Positions 7,214-16,373 of a DNA stretch of 22,364 nt are shown piece after piece. A program made the position numbers and the translations under genes. The stretch comes from CAZOMR01 sp964580655 (GTDB lineage: Bacteria; RBG-13-61-14; CAZOMR01), in contig CAZOMR010000020.1 in the NCBI GenBank assembly GCA_964580655.1, positions 1 through 22,364 on the forward strand, written 5' to 3'. The notes beneath the pieces are model-generated. The model was not told where the DNA came from and made no database searches. It saw only the letters and a list, made by a program, of their open reading frames with translations. Position 1 is the stretch's first letter; each line of letters opens with the position of its first letter.

Positions 7214-8098
7214 TTATCCATCCAGCCACGAGTCGGAGTAGAGGACATCTCCCACGAGCACTTTAGCCGTGCGGTAGTATTTTCTTAGTTCATCAGTGAG
7301 TGAATTCTCGTCCACCTCGGCTTTGTCCATGACCTTGTAAACGATGTCCGCCACATCCTTTCTCTCGCCGCGTGCCATGGCCAGCAGGTCCTCGTCAAAG
7401 GCATCCACTATTGCGGAATGCAGGCCGTGGCGCATGAACATAAGCATGTAAACGCGGTTGAGCCAGCCGCGAAGTTCTGTGGGCGCGCCATTGGAAACAT
7501 TTGAAAGGCCTACCGTGGATTTACAGCCCGGGACAAGGTCCTGAAGGGGCCCCATGAATTCAACACAAGCCTTGACCTGGGGTATCAGGTCGGCCACGGT
7601 GATCGGGCTGACTATCGGGTCCATCCAGAGCCGCTCGTTTTCGATGCCAAGCTCATTTGCTTTCATCATGAGGTTTACCGCGTGCATGGCCCTCTCGTCT
7701 TCATCGCGTGGCATCCCCTCCGGGCCCCACAGCACGCCGATAATGTCCGCATCATATTCTGCGGCAAGTGGCAGGAATTTTTCCAGGCGATCGGGCTGGA
7801 GTGTAACCGAGTTGATCAAAGCCCTGCCCCTGTGCACCTTTAGCCCGGCCTCTGTCGCGGCCGCATTGGTGGTGTCAAGGGAACAGGGCAGGTCTACGAC
7901 CTCCTGCACAGTCCTGACTACGAATTCCATCAACTCAGGGCCGTCCTTGCGCGCAGGCCCGATATTGCAGTCAATATAATCAACCCCCTGCTCTGCTTCG
8001 GCTTTTGCCATTTCCTGAAGCGGCTTGGGGTCACGACTCTTCATTGCGGGCCCCAGGGTCTTGCTCATCACATTAAGATTCTCGCCAATGCAAAGCAT
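7214..8098 (-). CDS. acsE: Methyl-THF:corrinoid iron-sulfur protein methyltransferase
   Basis: A 294-aa TIM-barrel pterin-binding protein. It transfers the methyl group of 5-methyltetrahydrofolate to the Co(I) corrinoid of AcsCD, joining the methyl and carbonyl branches of the Wood-Ljungdahl pathway in the cytoplasm. Visible family residues are GENLN at the N-terminus, DCNIGPA (43-49), D75 in SLDTTN, N96 in INSV, D160 in WMDP and N200 in GLSNVSNG. These sit at nearly the same positions as the folate-binding Asp and Asn residues of the well-studied acetogen enzyme. The protein is about 30 residues longer than that 262-aa enzyme, the extra being a C-terminal tail. ATG start behind AAAGGAGGGG. 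It is the last gene of the operon, 36 bp after acsC. No terminator is evident before the IS relic. Confidence 0.95.
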   Translation of the reverse strand: MLCIGENLNVMSKTLGPAMKSRDPKPLQEMAKAEAEQGVDYIDCNIGPARKDGPELMEFVVRTVQEVVDLPCSLDTTNAAATEAGLKVHRGRALINSVTLQPDRLEKFLPLAAEYDADIIGVLWGPEGMPRDEDERAMHAVNLMMKANELGIENERLWMDPIVSPITVADLIPQVKACVEFMGPLQDLVPGCKSTVGLSNVSNGAPTELRGWLNRVYMLMFMRHGLHSAIVDAFDEDLLAMARGERKDVADIVYKVMDKAEVDENSLTDELRKYYRTAKVLVGDVLYSDSWLDG

Positions 8099-8134
8099 CC
8101 TATCCCCTCCTTTATCTCGTTAAGCCAAGTGCTT

Positions 8135-9475
8135 TTATCCGACCTGCTCCTTCATGTACGACACGATGTATGCCGCCTCCCTCGGGCCGATCAGCACCTC
8201 CCAGCCGGGCAATTCATCTTCCAGTTCCCCGGAAATTCCTGCGACCACACCCGGGATGACCACCCTTTTCTTTTTGACCTTATCTACCACACCGCTTTTA
8301 AGGACATAAGCACCAATAAGGTCCCCGGAGAATTTACCCGCGGCCCAGGCGGTGAGCACGGAGAGCCCCTCGGTATCCACGACCACGAGCCATGTGGGTA
8401 TCCTGCCAGCTTCGAGTTCACCGGACACAATAAAGTAAGTCAGGGAGAAGTTACTTGTCACCACCACTGGTGAATTCTCCTCTGGATCGTTCAACTCATA
8501 AATTCCAGGGCTTTGCGCCATGGGCCGTTGCGGGTCTGTGTAGATATTGAGCCGCTCAAGAAGAAGCGGGAACAGGGTCTCTCCACGAAGCTCGCTCAGA
8601 ATGACGATCCCGCCGTATTTCGCGATAAAGATGGAAGCATAAAGAGCCTGCTTTATCGGATCATCGCTCATCTGGGCGGCCATTATCAGGGTGGGATAGC
8701 CGAGCGGCCGGAAGGCCTTCCTTACCGCAAGCCTCCGAATCTGGATCTGCTCCTCGAACATCTTTTTAAGTTCCCTTGTGCCGGTATCCAGCACAAGGTC
8801 CTTGGCCCCTGCCTTGTCCAGCTTTTCTGCAAGCTCTGCAGTACTATCCAGGCCTTCTCCCTTGGCGACCAGTGGACAGCCTGACTCCTTGGCCAATGCG
8901 GCCATCTCGTCCGCGTTGTCCCTGGTTGCCGCATAGAGCAAAGGCTTTTTATCCTTGACCGCTTCCACGCCTTGCTTGAGTGCCGCGACATTGTCCGCCA
9001 TCAAGACCAGAGAGGCCTTGGTGGAATCCGCCACCTTTTTGGCCAGAGCCTCAAGCTTTGCCCCGTCGTTAGCCTTTACCGCCACCAGGTCGGGTTTGAG
9101 GACAAGCCCGATACGCTCGTATTGCAGTTCGTTGATGCTTTTTATCCTGGCGTCCACTGCGGCATCGTCCATATCCTCTGTGATGAGCACCCCTATTCCG
9201 GGGGAATTGACAAAGGTCTTCTCATGGCGGAAAAGCACTGTTTCGCCACCGACCTTGACGGCATCCTCTCCTGCGCCTATTGTTACCGTGCGGATCGGAG
9301 GAGCCGCGGCCGCACCCAATTCCTCTGCCACGGCCGGGTCAACATGCGGACACGCGCTTAACTCGGCCTGACCCGCGGCCAGCTTCATGGCAAAGGCCAT
9401 GCAGGTCGGAACCCCGCAATCTCCGCAATTGGTCTTGGGCAACTTCTTGTAAATCTCAAGTCCTGATAAAGCCAT
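8135..9475 (-). CDS. acsC: Corrinoid iron-sulfur protein, large subunit
   Basis: A 446-aa subunit that forms the CFeSP heterodimer with AcsD. It carries methyl from methyl-THF, delivered by AcsE, to the A-cluster of AcsB. The N-terminal [4Fe-4S] domain has C17-x2-C20-x4-C25-x16-C42 (TNCGDCGVPTC...ACP), used for reductive reactivation of cobalt. A TIM barrel follows (FVNSPGIGVLI onward). The C-terminal cobamide-binding domain includes ELNDPEENSPVVVTSNF and ends GWEVLIGPREAAYI. Length matches the family. ATG start behind AAGGAGGGAGAAAGA. It lies 46 bp after acsB and 36 bp before acsE, the usual arrangement of these genes. Confidence 0.96.
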   Translation of the reverse strand: MALSGLEIYKKLPKTNCGDCGVPTCMAFAMKLAAGQAELSACPHVDPAVAEELGAAAAPPIRTVTIGAGEDAVKVGGETVLFRHEKTFVNSPGIGVLITEDMDDAAVDARIKSINELQYERIGLVLKPDLVAVKANDGAKLEALAKKVADSTKASLVLMADNVAALKQGVEAVKDKKPLLYAATRDNADEMAALAKESGCPLVAKGEGLDSTAELAEKLDKAGAKDLVLDTGTRELKKMFEEQIQIRRLAVRKAFRPLGYPTLIMAAQMSDDPIKQALYASIFIAKYGGIVILSELRGETLFPLLLERLNIYTDPQRPMAQSPGIYELNDPEENSPVVVTSNFSLTYFIVSGELEAGRIPTWLVVVDTEGLSVLTAWAAGKFSGDLIGAYVLKSGVVDKVKKKRVVIPGVVAGISGELEDELPGWEVLIGPREAAYIVSYMKEQVG

Positions 9476-9521
9476 TCTTTCTCCCTCCTTGGGTCCCTAT
9501 CAAGAAAATCTGTAAACCGCA

Positions 9522-11726
9522 CTAAAACAGGGGGTCCAGCTTCAAAACAGGGTGTTCCTTCTCGGTGATATATTTCAACACCTCGTCCTCGGTGGTGCCT
9601 ACTGTATCATCCGCAATCTTGTCATAAAGGTCCGGTATACCCAGTTCCTCGCCCCGCTTGTCCAGCCTATCCTTTATCTCCTCCTTGAGCCGCTTCGGCA
9701 TCCAGACCATGCGCAGTAATCCCTGTTCCGCGGATAGGAACTTCTTACTGGTGATGTAAAACTTGCTGTGGCCCACGAACCCGGGGGTTACCATTCCGCC
9801 GCCGATCTGACCGGCCAGTGTGGTGAATTTCATCCCGATCGGGGTCATGTCCCTATGGTCTCGGTCAACGGTCATGAAGCCGTTACACATGGGCAGGACC
9901 GCGGCCACACACTCAAAGCATCCACAGCTTGTCATGGGCTCGCGCAGGATACCATAGGCATCATAATGCTCCACAGTGCCTCGACTTGCTACCTTCACAA
10001 ACTCGTTCACGCCCTCCCACTGGCCGTATACAGGGTCAATCACCTTGCCTTTCTGAACCGGCTGGTTCGGGCCTGTGGGATTGATCTCGAAGCTTGCCTT
10101 GCAGTCCAGCCAGTTATATGCACCGCACAGTCCGGGCCGTTCCGGCGTGACCACACAAACATGGTTGGGAGCAAAGCTCTGACAAAGTGTGCAGGAATAA
10201 AAGGTCTCCACATCCTCGTCCACCATTCCGGCAAGGCGTTCATCGCGCTTCTGGTAAGCCGCACGTGCCTCTTCCGTGAGCTTTTTCACCTCATCTTCAG
10301 TGGTATAAATCTTGATCTGTATCTTGTCCATTATGTTGCCGAAATCCTGATGGAGTTTGGCATGAAGTATGTCCCCGATGTGCTTTATCAGAAGGCCCTT
10401 TCCCACCGCGGACTTGGAGACGCGAAGCCATGCGATGTCGCGCTGTCCGATATGCATCATGCCCTGGGCATAGTTGATCAGGTGGTGAATCTGTCGCTCG
10501 AGTATCGGCTCGAAATCCTCCTGCATAGTGCGGCCAGCCACTTCCGCCAGGATTCCGAGAGGGAATTTAGTTCCGGGCTCAATATCCTTCAAATCCGGGC
10601 CGAAGACCTCTATCTTGCCATCCTCGACCTCGTTCATGTCCTTCATTATGAGATATTCCACAGCCTGGGTTCGGCCTCCCCCGGCTTCTGCATATATGTC
10701 CTCGCCCCGGACTCTCTCTCCCTCAAATGCCGGGCCGTAGCTCACCGGCACAGGCACTTTGGTCACAGTCACTTTGAGCCCTCTTACCTCCACCGCCTTG
10801 GACACGATTTCATCATGAGGAATATTGCTTACCACATGCTCGTAGGTGCAGATGCCAGTAGGGAGAATCTCCGGTATGGGAGTATCCGCGATAGTAGGGA
10901 ATCCCCAGTTGATCGCTCCTGCGGCGTTTGCATACCACTCGTCCGTAACAAAGCCCAGCGGCATGGCAAAAGCGAATATGCGGTCCTTGTTGTAAATGAG
11001 AATCTTCCGGTAATCTCCTGGCTCGCACGCTCCGAAGCTCATCGCGGCCCTGGTGGCAAAGCCTGCGGCGAAAACAGTCGCGCTCACATCCGGGCCGAAG
11101 CTTACCAGTCGGGTCGGCCAGCCTATCTGGACCCCGGCTTCAACCAACTGCTCACTGAAGCGCTTGCCCTCATGGTCCGCGGACATGAACACATAAAGGT
11201 TCTTCTCCTGAAGTTCAAGCGCTATCTTGGCCGCTATCTCGGGGCTGGGAGCGGCTCCCAGGACTGCGGCAAAACCAGGTGCGGTCCCGTCCACGAATTC
11301 GACGCCGCGTTTGCGAAGGATAACATCATCCGCGGCGCCGAGCCAGATTTTGCCATCCTGGGGGTCTTCTCCCTGGATATAGAAATCCGGTTCTTCCAGA
11401 TACCTGATTGCCTCGATTATCTCTTCTGCAAAAAAGGTAACCATTCCCGCGTCTAGGGCCGGTGCAAGATATGGCAGGGGAGTCCTTTCCCTTACCAACG
11501 GAGGCAGGAGCCTCTTACAGGTATCCAGGACATACTTCATGTCTTTTATCTTTTCCACCTTGTGTCCCAGAATCCCGTAAATGACGGGCAGGAAATAACC
11601 GGTATTGGGAAAAGCCACTTCCTGATTCTCACCGAACTTGTCCAGAGCCTGCTTATACTTTTCATCAGCCCGGGCCACGATCTTGTGCGCTCCCCTAATT
11701 GCCGCGGATGCGATTAACTTGGACAC
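9522..11726 (-). CDS. acsB: Acetyl-CoA synthase catalytic subunit
   Basis: A 734-aa protein of full bacterial length. It condenses CO, the methyl group from CFeSP and CoA into acetyl-CoA at the Ni-Ni-[4Fe-4S] A-cluster. The [4Fe-4S] ligands are C512, C515, C524 and C534. The distal nickel is held by the C601-G-C603 motif (TSCGCFEC). The N-terminal domain that docks on CODH and lines the CO tunnel is present, making this the bacterial rather than the archaeal short form. The start is GTG, chosen because AGGAGG sits 8 nt upstream. It lies 38 bp after acsA, as expected for subunits of one alpha2-beta2 complex. Confidence 0.97.
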   Translation of the reverse strand: MSKLIASAAIRGAHKIVARADEKYKQALDKFGENQEVAFPNTGYFLPVIYGILGHKVEKIKDMKYVLDTCKRLLPPLVRERTPLPYLAPALDAGMVTFFAEEIIEAIRYLEEPDFYIQGEDPQDGKIWLGAADDVILRKRGVEFVDGTAPGFAAVLGAAPSPEIAAKIALELQEKNLYVFMSADHEGKRFSEQLVEAGVQIGWPTRLVSFGPDVSATVFAAGFATRAAMSFGACEPGDYRKILIYNKDRIFAFAMPLGFVTDEWYANAAGAINWGFPTIADTPIPEILPTGICTYEHVVSNIPHDEIVSKAVEVRGLKVTVTKVPVPVSYGPAFEGERVRGEDIYAEAGGGRTQAVEYLIMKDMNEVEDGKIEVFGPDLKDIEPGTKFPLGILAEVAGRTMQEDFEPILERQIHHLINYAQGMMHIGQRDIAWLRVSKSAVGKGLLIKHIGDILHAKLHQDFGNIMDKIQIKIYTTEDEVKKLTEEARAAYQKRDERLAGMVDEDVETFYSCTLCQSFAPNHVCVVTPERPGLCGAYNWLDCKASFEINPTGPNQPVQKGKVIDPVYGQWEGVNEFVKVASRGTVEHYDAYGILREPMTSCGCFECVAAVLPMCNGFMTVDRDHRDMTPIGMKFTTLAGQIGGGMVTPGFVGHSKFYITSKKFLSAEQGLLRMVWMPKRLKEEIKDRLDKRGEELGIPDLYDKIADDTVGTTEDEVLKYITEKEHPVLKLDPLF

Positions 11727-11764
11727 TATCCTTACCTCCTCTCTATTCTTACGGGTGTAACCCT

Positions 11765-13705
11765 TTATTCCATCTCCCGTCTCATTGCCATATCATAGAG
11801 GACCCTCTCCCTGGCTTTGTCCAGACCGAGGGCTTTTCTCTTTTTATCAATGTGAGCGATCATCTTGTGTGCGGCCTTGATGGGGTCCGGCTCGAAATCC
11901 CACATTCCTCCTAAAGACTTCTCCATTTCCTTGAAAAGGAAATCCCGGGTTTCGTCACTGCCCAGAATCGGGAAATTAGTTCCGAACACCGTGTAGACGC
12001 CTGAGGCGACAAAATATTGTCCAATGGAGATGGCCTTTTCGCTCATCCACTCCGGTGCGGCGCCTGCCGCAGGCAGGTCTGAGATGTCATCTCCCAGGCC
12101 GCCTTCCTTGACCACGGCTGAGGCGGCAATCAGGATTCTGGAGTTGTCCACACAGCTTCCCATGTGGAGCACCGGCGGAATACCGACTGTCTCGCATACC
12201 TCAGCCAGTCCCGGCCCTGCAAACTCGTGTGCGGCTTCCGGGGTTAAGAGCCCCACCTTGCCGCAGGCAATGGCGTTACAGCCTGTGGTCAGCACGATGA
12301 CATCATTCTTGATAAGTTCCTTTACCATGGTCACATGGTCGGAATCATGGGTGGTGTGGATGTTGTTGCACCCGACAACGCCGGCGATGCCTCGGATGTG
12401 TCCGTTGATGATGTTATCGTTGAGAGGCCTGTAGCTTGAACGGAACATGCCCCCGAGAAGGTAGTTGATTGTTTCGTGGGAAAAGCCGGCGATCATACTG
12501 CATTTTTCATCCGGGATCATTACCTTGCGCGGGTCCCGGTTCGGAAAATTCTCAATGGCGGTGCGCACTATCTTCCTTGCCGATTCCAGGGCGTTGTGCT
12601 CATCAAACTGGATGTGCTCGGCGTATGGCATTTTTGCCCGGTAATCAGTGGTAATCAGCTTAGTATGGTAGCACTGTGCGATATTTCCCACTGACTGCAT
12701 AATGCACTGGACATCCACGACCATGGCCTCGACTGCGCCGGTTATCAGTGCGACCTCTTGTTGGAGAAAATTCCCTGCAATGGGGATTCCATGTCTCATC
12801 AGCACCTCGTTGGCCGTACAGCATATACCAGCGAGGTTGATCCCCTTGGCTCCTTTGTCTTTGGCCAACTTCTGCATCTCCGGCTCCCTGGCCGCAAGTA
12901 CTATCATCTCCGAGAGAATAGGCTCGTGCCCGTGGATGATGATGTTGACCTCGTCCTCCTTTAGCACTCCCAGGTTTATCTCCGCCGCGACCGGCTCGGG
13001 GGTTCCGAACAGGATGTCCTGGAGCTCGGTAGCGATCATGGATCCTCCCCAGCCGTCTCCGATTGAGGCCCTGGCACCCTGCATGAGCAGGTTTTCATAG
13101 TGCTGGTCCACACCTATATGGGTGCGGTGCATGATTTCCACTATCTCCCGGTCAATCCCGCGCGGCACAACGCCCGCCTTGCGCCAGACCTCCTGACGGG
13201 CCAGTGGCGCTTTTTTGACAAAGGCCAGTTCTCCTTCCTGCCTGCCGAACTCTGCCATGCATTTCTCGGCCACTTCCACTGCGATCTCGTTGACCGGCCT
13301 CTCGCCTACCTCCACTCCGAGGTCCATGGCCAGTTGAAATAGCTTCTGTTCGTCCTTGATCCCGTAACTTGGGATCTTGCCCTGGGCTGAAAGGAGAAAC
13401 ACCTCAGCCACGCCCCGGCCGTGATCGGAGTGTGCCGCGGCACCTCCTGCCACCATCCGGATGAAATGCCGGGCGGTCATGGTGGAGGCCGTGACGCCGC
13501 AGATACCTGCCTGGGGTCCTTCGCCGAATGGATCAATCCGGCAGGGACCTTGCGAACAATGCCGACAACAAAGCCCGAGCTGTCCGAACCCGCATTGGGG
13601 GTGCTGTTTCTCAAGTCTGTCCCACGCAGTTTCGACATTATCCTTCTTGGCCTTTTTCAGAAGTGACTCGACAGTTGGATCAATACTTGCCTTTTTTTCT
13701 GCCAT
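11765..13705 (-). CDS. acsA: Ni-Fe carbon monoxide dehydrogenase catalytic subunit
   Basis: A 646-aa CooS/AcsA that interconverts CO2 and CO. D- and B-cluster cysteines are C38, C46, C47, C50, C55 and C69 (QCGFGQLGLCCRHCSQGPC). C-cluster candidates are H260 (HGHEP), C295/C296, C334, C446, C476 and C518, with the catalytic-base Lys K557 in EWMSEKA, all in register with known CODHs. A GTG three bases upstream (13708) is also possible. I prefer ATG 13705: GGAG lies 7 nt from it but only 4 nt from the GTG. The ATG shares its A with the TGA stop of the upstream HoxU-like gene (TGATG), suggesting translational coupling of the redox module to CODH. Partner of AcsB. Confidence 0.97.
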   Translation of the reverse strand: MAEKKASIDPTVESLLKKAKKDNVETAWDRLEKQHPQCGFGQLGLCCRHCSQGPCRIDPFGEGPQAGICGVTASTMTARHFIRMVAGGAAAHSDHGRGVAEVFLLSAQGKIPSYGIKDEQKLFQLAMDLGVEVGERPVNEIAVEVAEKCMAEFGRQEGELAFVKKAPLARQEVWRKAGVVPRGIDREIVEIMHRTHIGVDQHYENLLMQGARASIGDGWGGSMIATELQDILFGTPEPVAAEINLGVLKEDEVNIIIHGHEPILSEMIVLAAREPEMQKLAKDKGAKGINLAGICCTANEVLMRHGIPIAGNFLQQEVALITGAVEAMVVDVQCIMQSVGNIAQCYHTKLITTDYRAKMPYAEHIQFDEHNALESARKIVRTAIENFPNRDPRKVMIPDEKCSMIAGFSHETINYLLGGMFRSSYRPLNDNIINGHIRGIAGVVGCNNIHTTHDSDHVTMVKELIKNDVIVLTTGCNAIACGKVGLLTPEAAHEFAGPGLAEVCETVGIPPVLHMGSCVDNSRILIAASAVVKEGGLGDDISDLPAAGAAPEWMSEKAISIGQYFVASGVYTVFGTNFPILGSDETRDFLFKEMEKSLGGMWDFEPDPIKAAHKMIAHIDKKRKALGLDKARERVLYDMAMRREME

Positions 13706-14484
13706 CACCTTACTCCTTCCTGTTTTACCGTTCCTTCACATTTTGCTAATTGTTCCGTGTAATCCTTTGTTCGGCATTTCGGACACTTCTCCAGGTATTC
13801 CTTGGCCGAGCTAAGGCGGTCAAGGAGAAAAGCCAACTGCTTGGCTGTTCCGAACCTGGCGCCGCACTCCTTGCACTGAAGCAAAGGATAGTCCCCCTGC
13901 CACTGCTCGATGACCCGCTTCTCTGCCAGGTCTTCCATCTTGATGCATTGAGTGGGGCACACATAGACACATGCGCCGCAACCTATGCAGGCGTCGCTGG
14001 CCAAATGGAAGGGAACGCCGACCTTGCGCTCCACGCCCCTGCTTTCAAAGCCGATGGCCGCGGCTCCAATCAGGTCTCGGCACACATTGACGCACAGCCC
14101 ACAGAGGATGCACTCTTCACCGTGGTTTTTTTCGAAGGGTGTGTCGGTTATTCCGAGCCTGGCCGCGAATTCGCGGACTACGGTTGAATCCCAGCACCTG
14201 GCAAGTAGCATCTGAACTATTATCTTTCGGTCGTTTAGTATTCTTTCTGTATTTGTTAAGACCTCCAGCCCGTCTTCTTGTATAGGATAATTGCAAGCAG
14301 TGACCACCCGGGTGCGCTTTCCACGCTTTAGCTCCACGATGCAGACCCTGCATGATGCGTATCCTTCAAGCGCCTCATGGTGACAGAGAGTGGGGATTTC
14401 CACCCCTACCTGCCGCGCGGCATGGAGGATGGTGGTATCCGGGTCCACTTGGGTCTGCTTGCCATCAATAGTTACGGTCAGCAT
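13705..14484 (-). CDS. NuoG-N/HoxU-like iron-sulfur subunit with C-terminal zinc-ribbon-like segment
   Basis: A 259-aa electron-transfer subunit. The N-terminal plant-type [2Fe-2S] domain has C34, C45, C48 and C64. Two [4Fe-4S] clusters follow (C125, C128, C131, C135; C166, C169, C172, C176). Between them, where NuoG and HoxU normally carry a His-Cys3-ligated cluster, only C97 is present and the motif is absent. The tail has CxxC pairs at 204/207 and 234/237, like a zinc ribbon or rubredoxin knuckle. There is no H-cluster or molybdopterin domain, so it is not a catalytic hydrogenase or formate dehydrogenase. It probably carries electrons from the NuoF-like subunit towards CODH or ferredoxin. 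ATG start with AAGGGA upstream. It follows the NuoF-like gene by 3 bp. Confidence 0.85.
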   Translation of the reverse strand: MLTVTIDGKQTQVDPDTTILHAARQVGVEIPTLCHHEALEGYASCRVCIVELKRGKRTRVVTACNYPIQEDGLEVLTNTERILNDRKIIVQMLLARCWDSTVVREFAARLGITDTPFEKNHGEECILCGLCVNVCRDLIGAAAIGFESRGVERKVGVPFHLASDACIGCGACVYVCPTQCIKMEDLAEKRVIEQWQGDYPLLQCKECGARFGTAKQLAFLLDRLSSAKEYLEKCPKCRTKDYTEQLAKCEGTVKQEGVR

Positions 14485-14487
14485 TGT

Positions 14488-16362
14488 TTATTCCCTTATC
14501 ACTGCATCAAATTTACAGCTCTCGTAGCATATGCCGCACTTGATGCACTTTGTTGTATCAATGGAATGCGGCTTTTTCTTTTCTCCGCTTATGCACTCTT
14601 GAGGACATCGTTTCAGGCAGACTCCGCATCCTGTGCAGTTTTCCTCGCTGATCCTGTAGGTAACAAGGGCGCGGCAGACACCTGCTGGGCATTTTCTGTC
14701 CCTTATGTGTGCATCATATTCTTCCCGGAAATATCTGATCGTGCTCAACACCGGATTGGGCGCGGTGCCGCCTAGCTGGCAAAGCGAGGCATCCATGACT
14801 GCATGTCCGATCTCCTGTAGCCATTCTACATCGCCCTCCTGGCCCTTGCCCTCGCAGATGCGGGTGAGAATATTAAGCATCTGCTTGATTCCCTCTCTGC
14901 AGGGAGTGCACTTGCCGCAGGACTCTTCACTGAGGAAGTTGAGAAAGTATCGTGCGAAATCTACCATGCAGGTGTCCTGATCCATGACGATCATTCCGCC
15001 GGAGCCCATCATTGAGCCGAGCTCTGTAAGCCTGTCGAAGTCCACCGGGGTGTCAATCAAGCTCTCCGGGATACACCCTCCGGAAGGTCCTCCGGTCTGG
15101 ATGGCCTTGAATTTCTTGCCCCCGCGGATGCCTCCTCCAATGTCATACACGATCTGGCGCAGGGTAATGCCCATAGGGACCTCGACCAGGCCTGTGTTGT
15201 TGATCTTTCCGACCAGAGAGAATATCTTTGTGCCCTTTGAGCCTTCCGTGCCCATGGCCCGATACCAATCCGTACCCTTGTTTATGATCCATGGCACATT
15301 GGCCCATGTCTCAACATTATTCAGGTTCGAGGGCTTTTCCCATGCACCGCGGTGCACGGTATGAACATACTTGGCCCGGGGCTCTCCTGGTTTTCCCTCA
15401 ATACTAGCCATCAGTGCCGAGCTCTCCCCGCAGACAAAGGCCCCGCCGCCCATGTTTATCTGGATGTCAAAGTTGAAGCCCGCTTTTCCCAGGATGTCCT
15501 TTCCAAGAAACCCGTATTCGCGGGCCCGTTCAACCGCTTTGCGTAAGTGCTTGACCGCAAGCGGATACTCATGCCGAACATAGATGAATCCCTGGACCGG
15601 AGATACCCCGTATGCGATGGCATAAGCACCGATGATCATGCCCTCAAGCACAGCATGGGGATTTCCCTCAAGGACGCTCCGGTCCATATATGCGCCCGGA
15701 TCGCCCTCATCAGCATTGCAGATGACAAGGCGAATGTCACCGTGTGCCTCACGGCAGGTTCTCCATTTGGTGCCCGCCGGGAACCCTCCTCCACCGCGGC
15801 CACGAAGGCCTGCCTTTAATACTTCCTCTATCACCTGGTCCGGGGTCATGGTATTGAGCGCTTTTGCCAGGGCCGAATATCCGCCGATGCTGATATAGTC
15901 ATCAATGCTTGTGGGGTCAATCATTCCGTTCATGCCGAACACAAGCCGCTTCTGGTGCTTATAAAAAGGCACATCATTTTCCCTGGGTATTCTCTCCTTT
16001 GTGATCGGGTCTCGATACAGGAGTCGGTCGAGAATCTGGTTTTGCTTTAATGTCTTCTCAATTATTTCCTCGACATCCTTGACCTTTACCGAGGTATAAA
16101 GAATTCCCTGTGGATGGATAACCACCAAGGGGCCTTTCTCGCAGAAGCCGTGACAGCCGGTCAACTTCATTGTGACACCCAGCTTGTCGGCAAGGCCCTT
16201 TTTCTCAAGTTGGGCCCTGATTGCGTCCATTACCTTGTCACTACCCAGTGCCAGGCACCCGGTTCCGCCGCACACCGCGATGTATGGCCGATTAGGGTCC
16301 AGGCCGGCGGTCAGGCGCTTTCTTCTGTTTTCTAAATCTTTCTGCGTGGCAACCCGTGGCAT
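14488..16362 (-). CDS. NuoF/HydB-like FMN- and NAD(H)-binding subunit
   Basis: A 624-aa flavin subunit. Domains in order: a thioredoxin-like [2Fe-2S] domain (C31, C36, C70, C74); the NuoF core with GRGGGGFPAGTKW (188-200) for FMN/NADH and NADEGDPGAYMDR; an SLBB segment; a [4Fe-4S] site C482-x2-C485-x2-C488 plus C528; a segment HIRDRKCPAGVC with H552, C558 and C563; and a C-terminal 2x[4Fe-4S] ferredoxin (C576-C586 and C606-C616). The added N- and C-terminal cluster domains are the build of HydB/HndC subunits of NAD(P)-linked and electron-bifurcating enzymes, not of complex I NuoF. It likely oxidises or reduces NAD(H). ATG start with GGAAAG upstream. It lies 11 bp after the NuoE-like gene. Confidence 0.9.
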   Translation of the reverse strand: MPRVATQKDLENRRKRLTAGLDPNRPYIAVCGGTGCLALGSDKVMDAIRAQLEKKGLADKLGVTMKLTGCHGFCEKGPLVVIHPQGILYTSVKVKDVEEIIEKTLKQNQILDRLLYRDPITKERIPRENDVPFYKHQKRLVFGMNGMIDPTSIDDYISIGGYSALAKALNTMTPDQVIEEVLKAGLRGRGGGGFPAGTKWRTCREAHGDIRLVICNADEGDPGAYMDRSVLEGNPHAVLEGMIIGAYAIAYGVSPVQGFIYVRHEYPLAVKHLRKAVERAREYGFLGKDILGKAGFNFDIQINMGGGAFVCGESSALMASIEGKPGEPRAKYVHTVHRGAWEKPSNLNNVETWANVPWIINKGTDWYRAMGTEGSKGTKIFSLVGKINNTGLVEVPMGITLRQIVYDIGGGIRGGKKFKAIQTGGPSGGCIPESLIDTPVDFDRLTELGSMMGSGGMIVMDQDTCMVDFARYFLNFLSEESCGKCTPCREGIKQMLNILTRICEGKGQEGDVEWLQEIGHAVMDASLCQLGGTAPNPVLSTIRYFREEYDAHIRDRKCPAGVCRALVTYRISEENCTGCGVCLKRCPQECISGEKKKPHSIDTTKCIKCGICYESCKFDAVIRE

Positions 16363-16373
16363 TCTTTCTTTCC

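Noticed and set aside
9768..11456. A 562-codon open frame on the plus strand opposite acsB
   Set aside because: It is wholly antisense to a confidently identified gene, shows no recognisable domain and has no ribosome site. Long antisense frames are common opposite GC-rich codon usage.
12058..12080. Palindromic CCTGCCGCAGGCAGG inside acsA, like a dispersed repeat
   Set aside because: It encodes the expected LPAAGAAPEW region of CODH, so coding constraint is enough to explain it and there is no second copy that I noticed.
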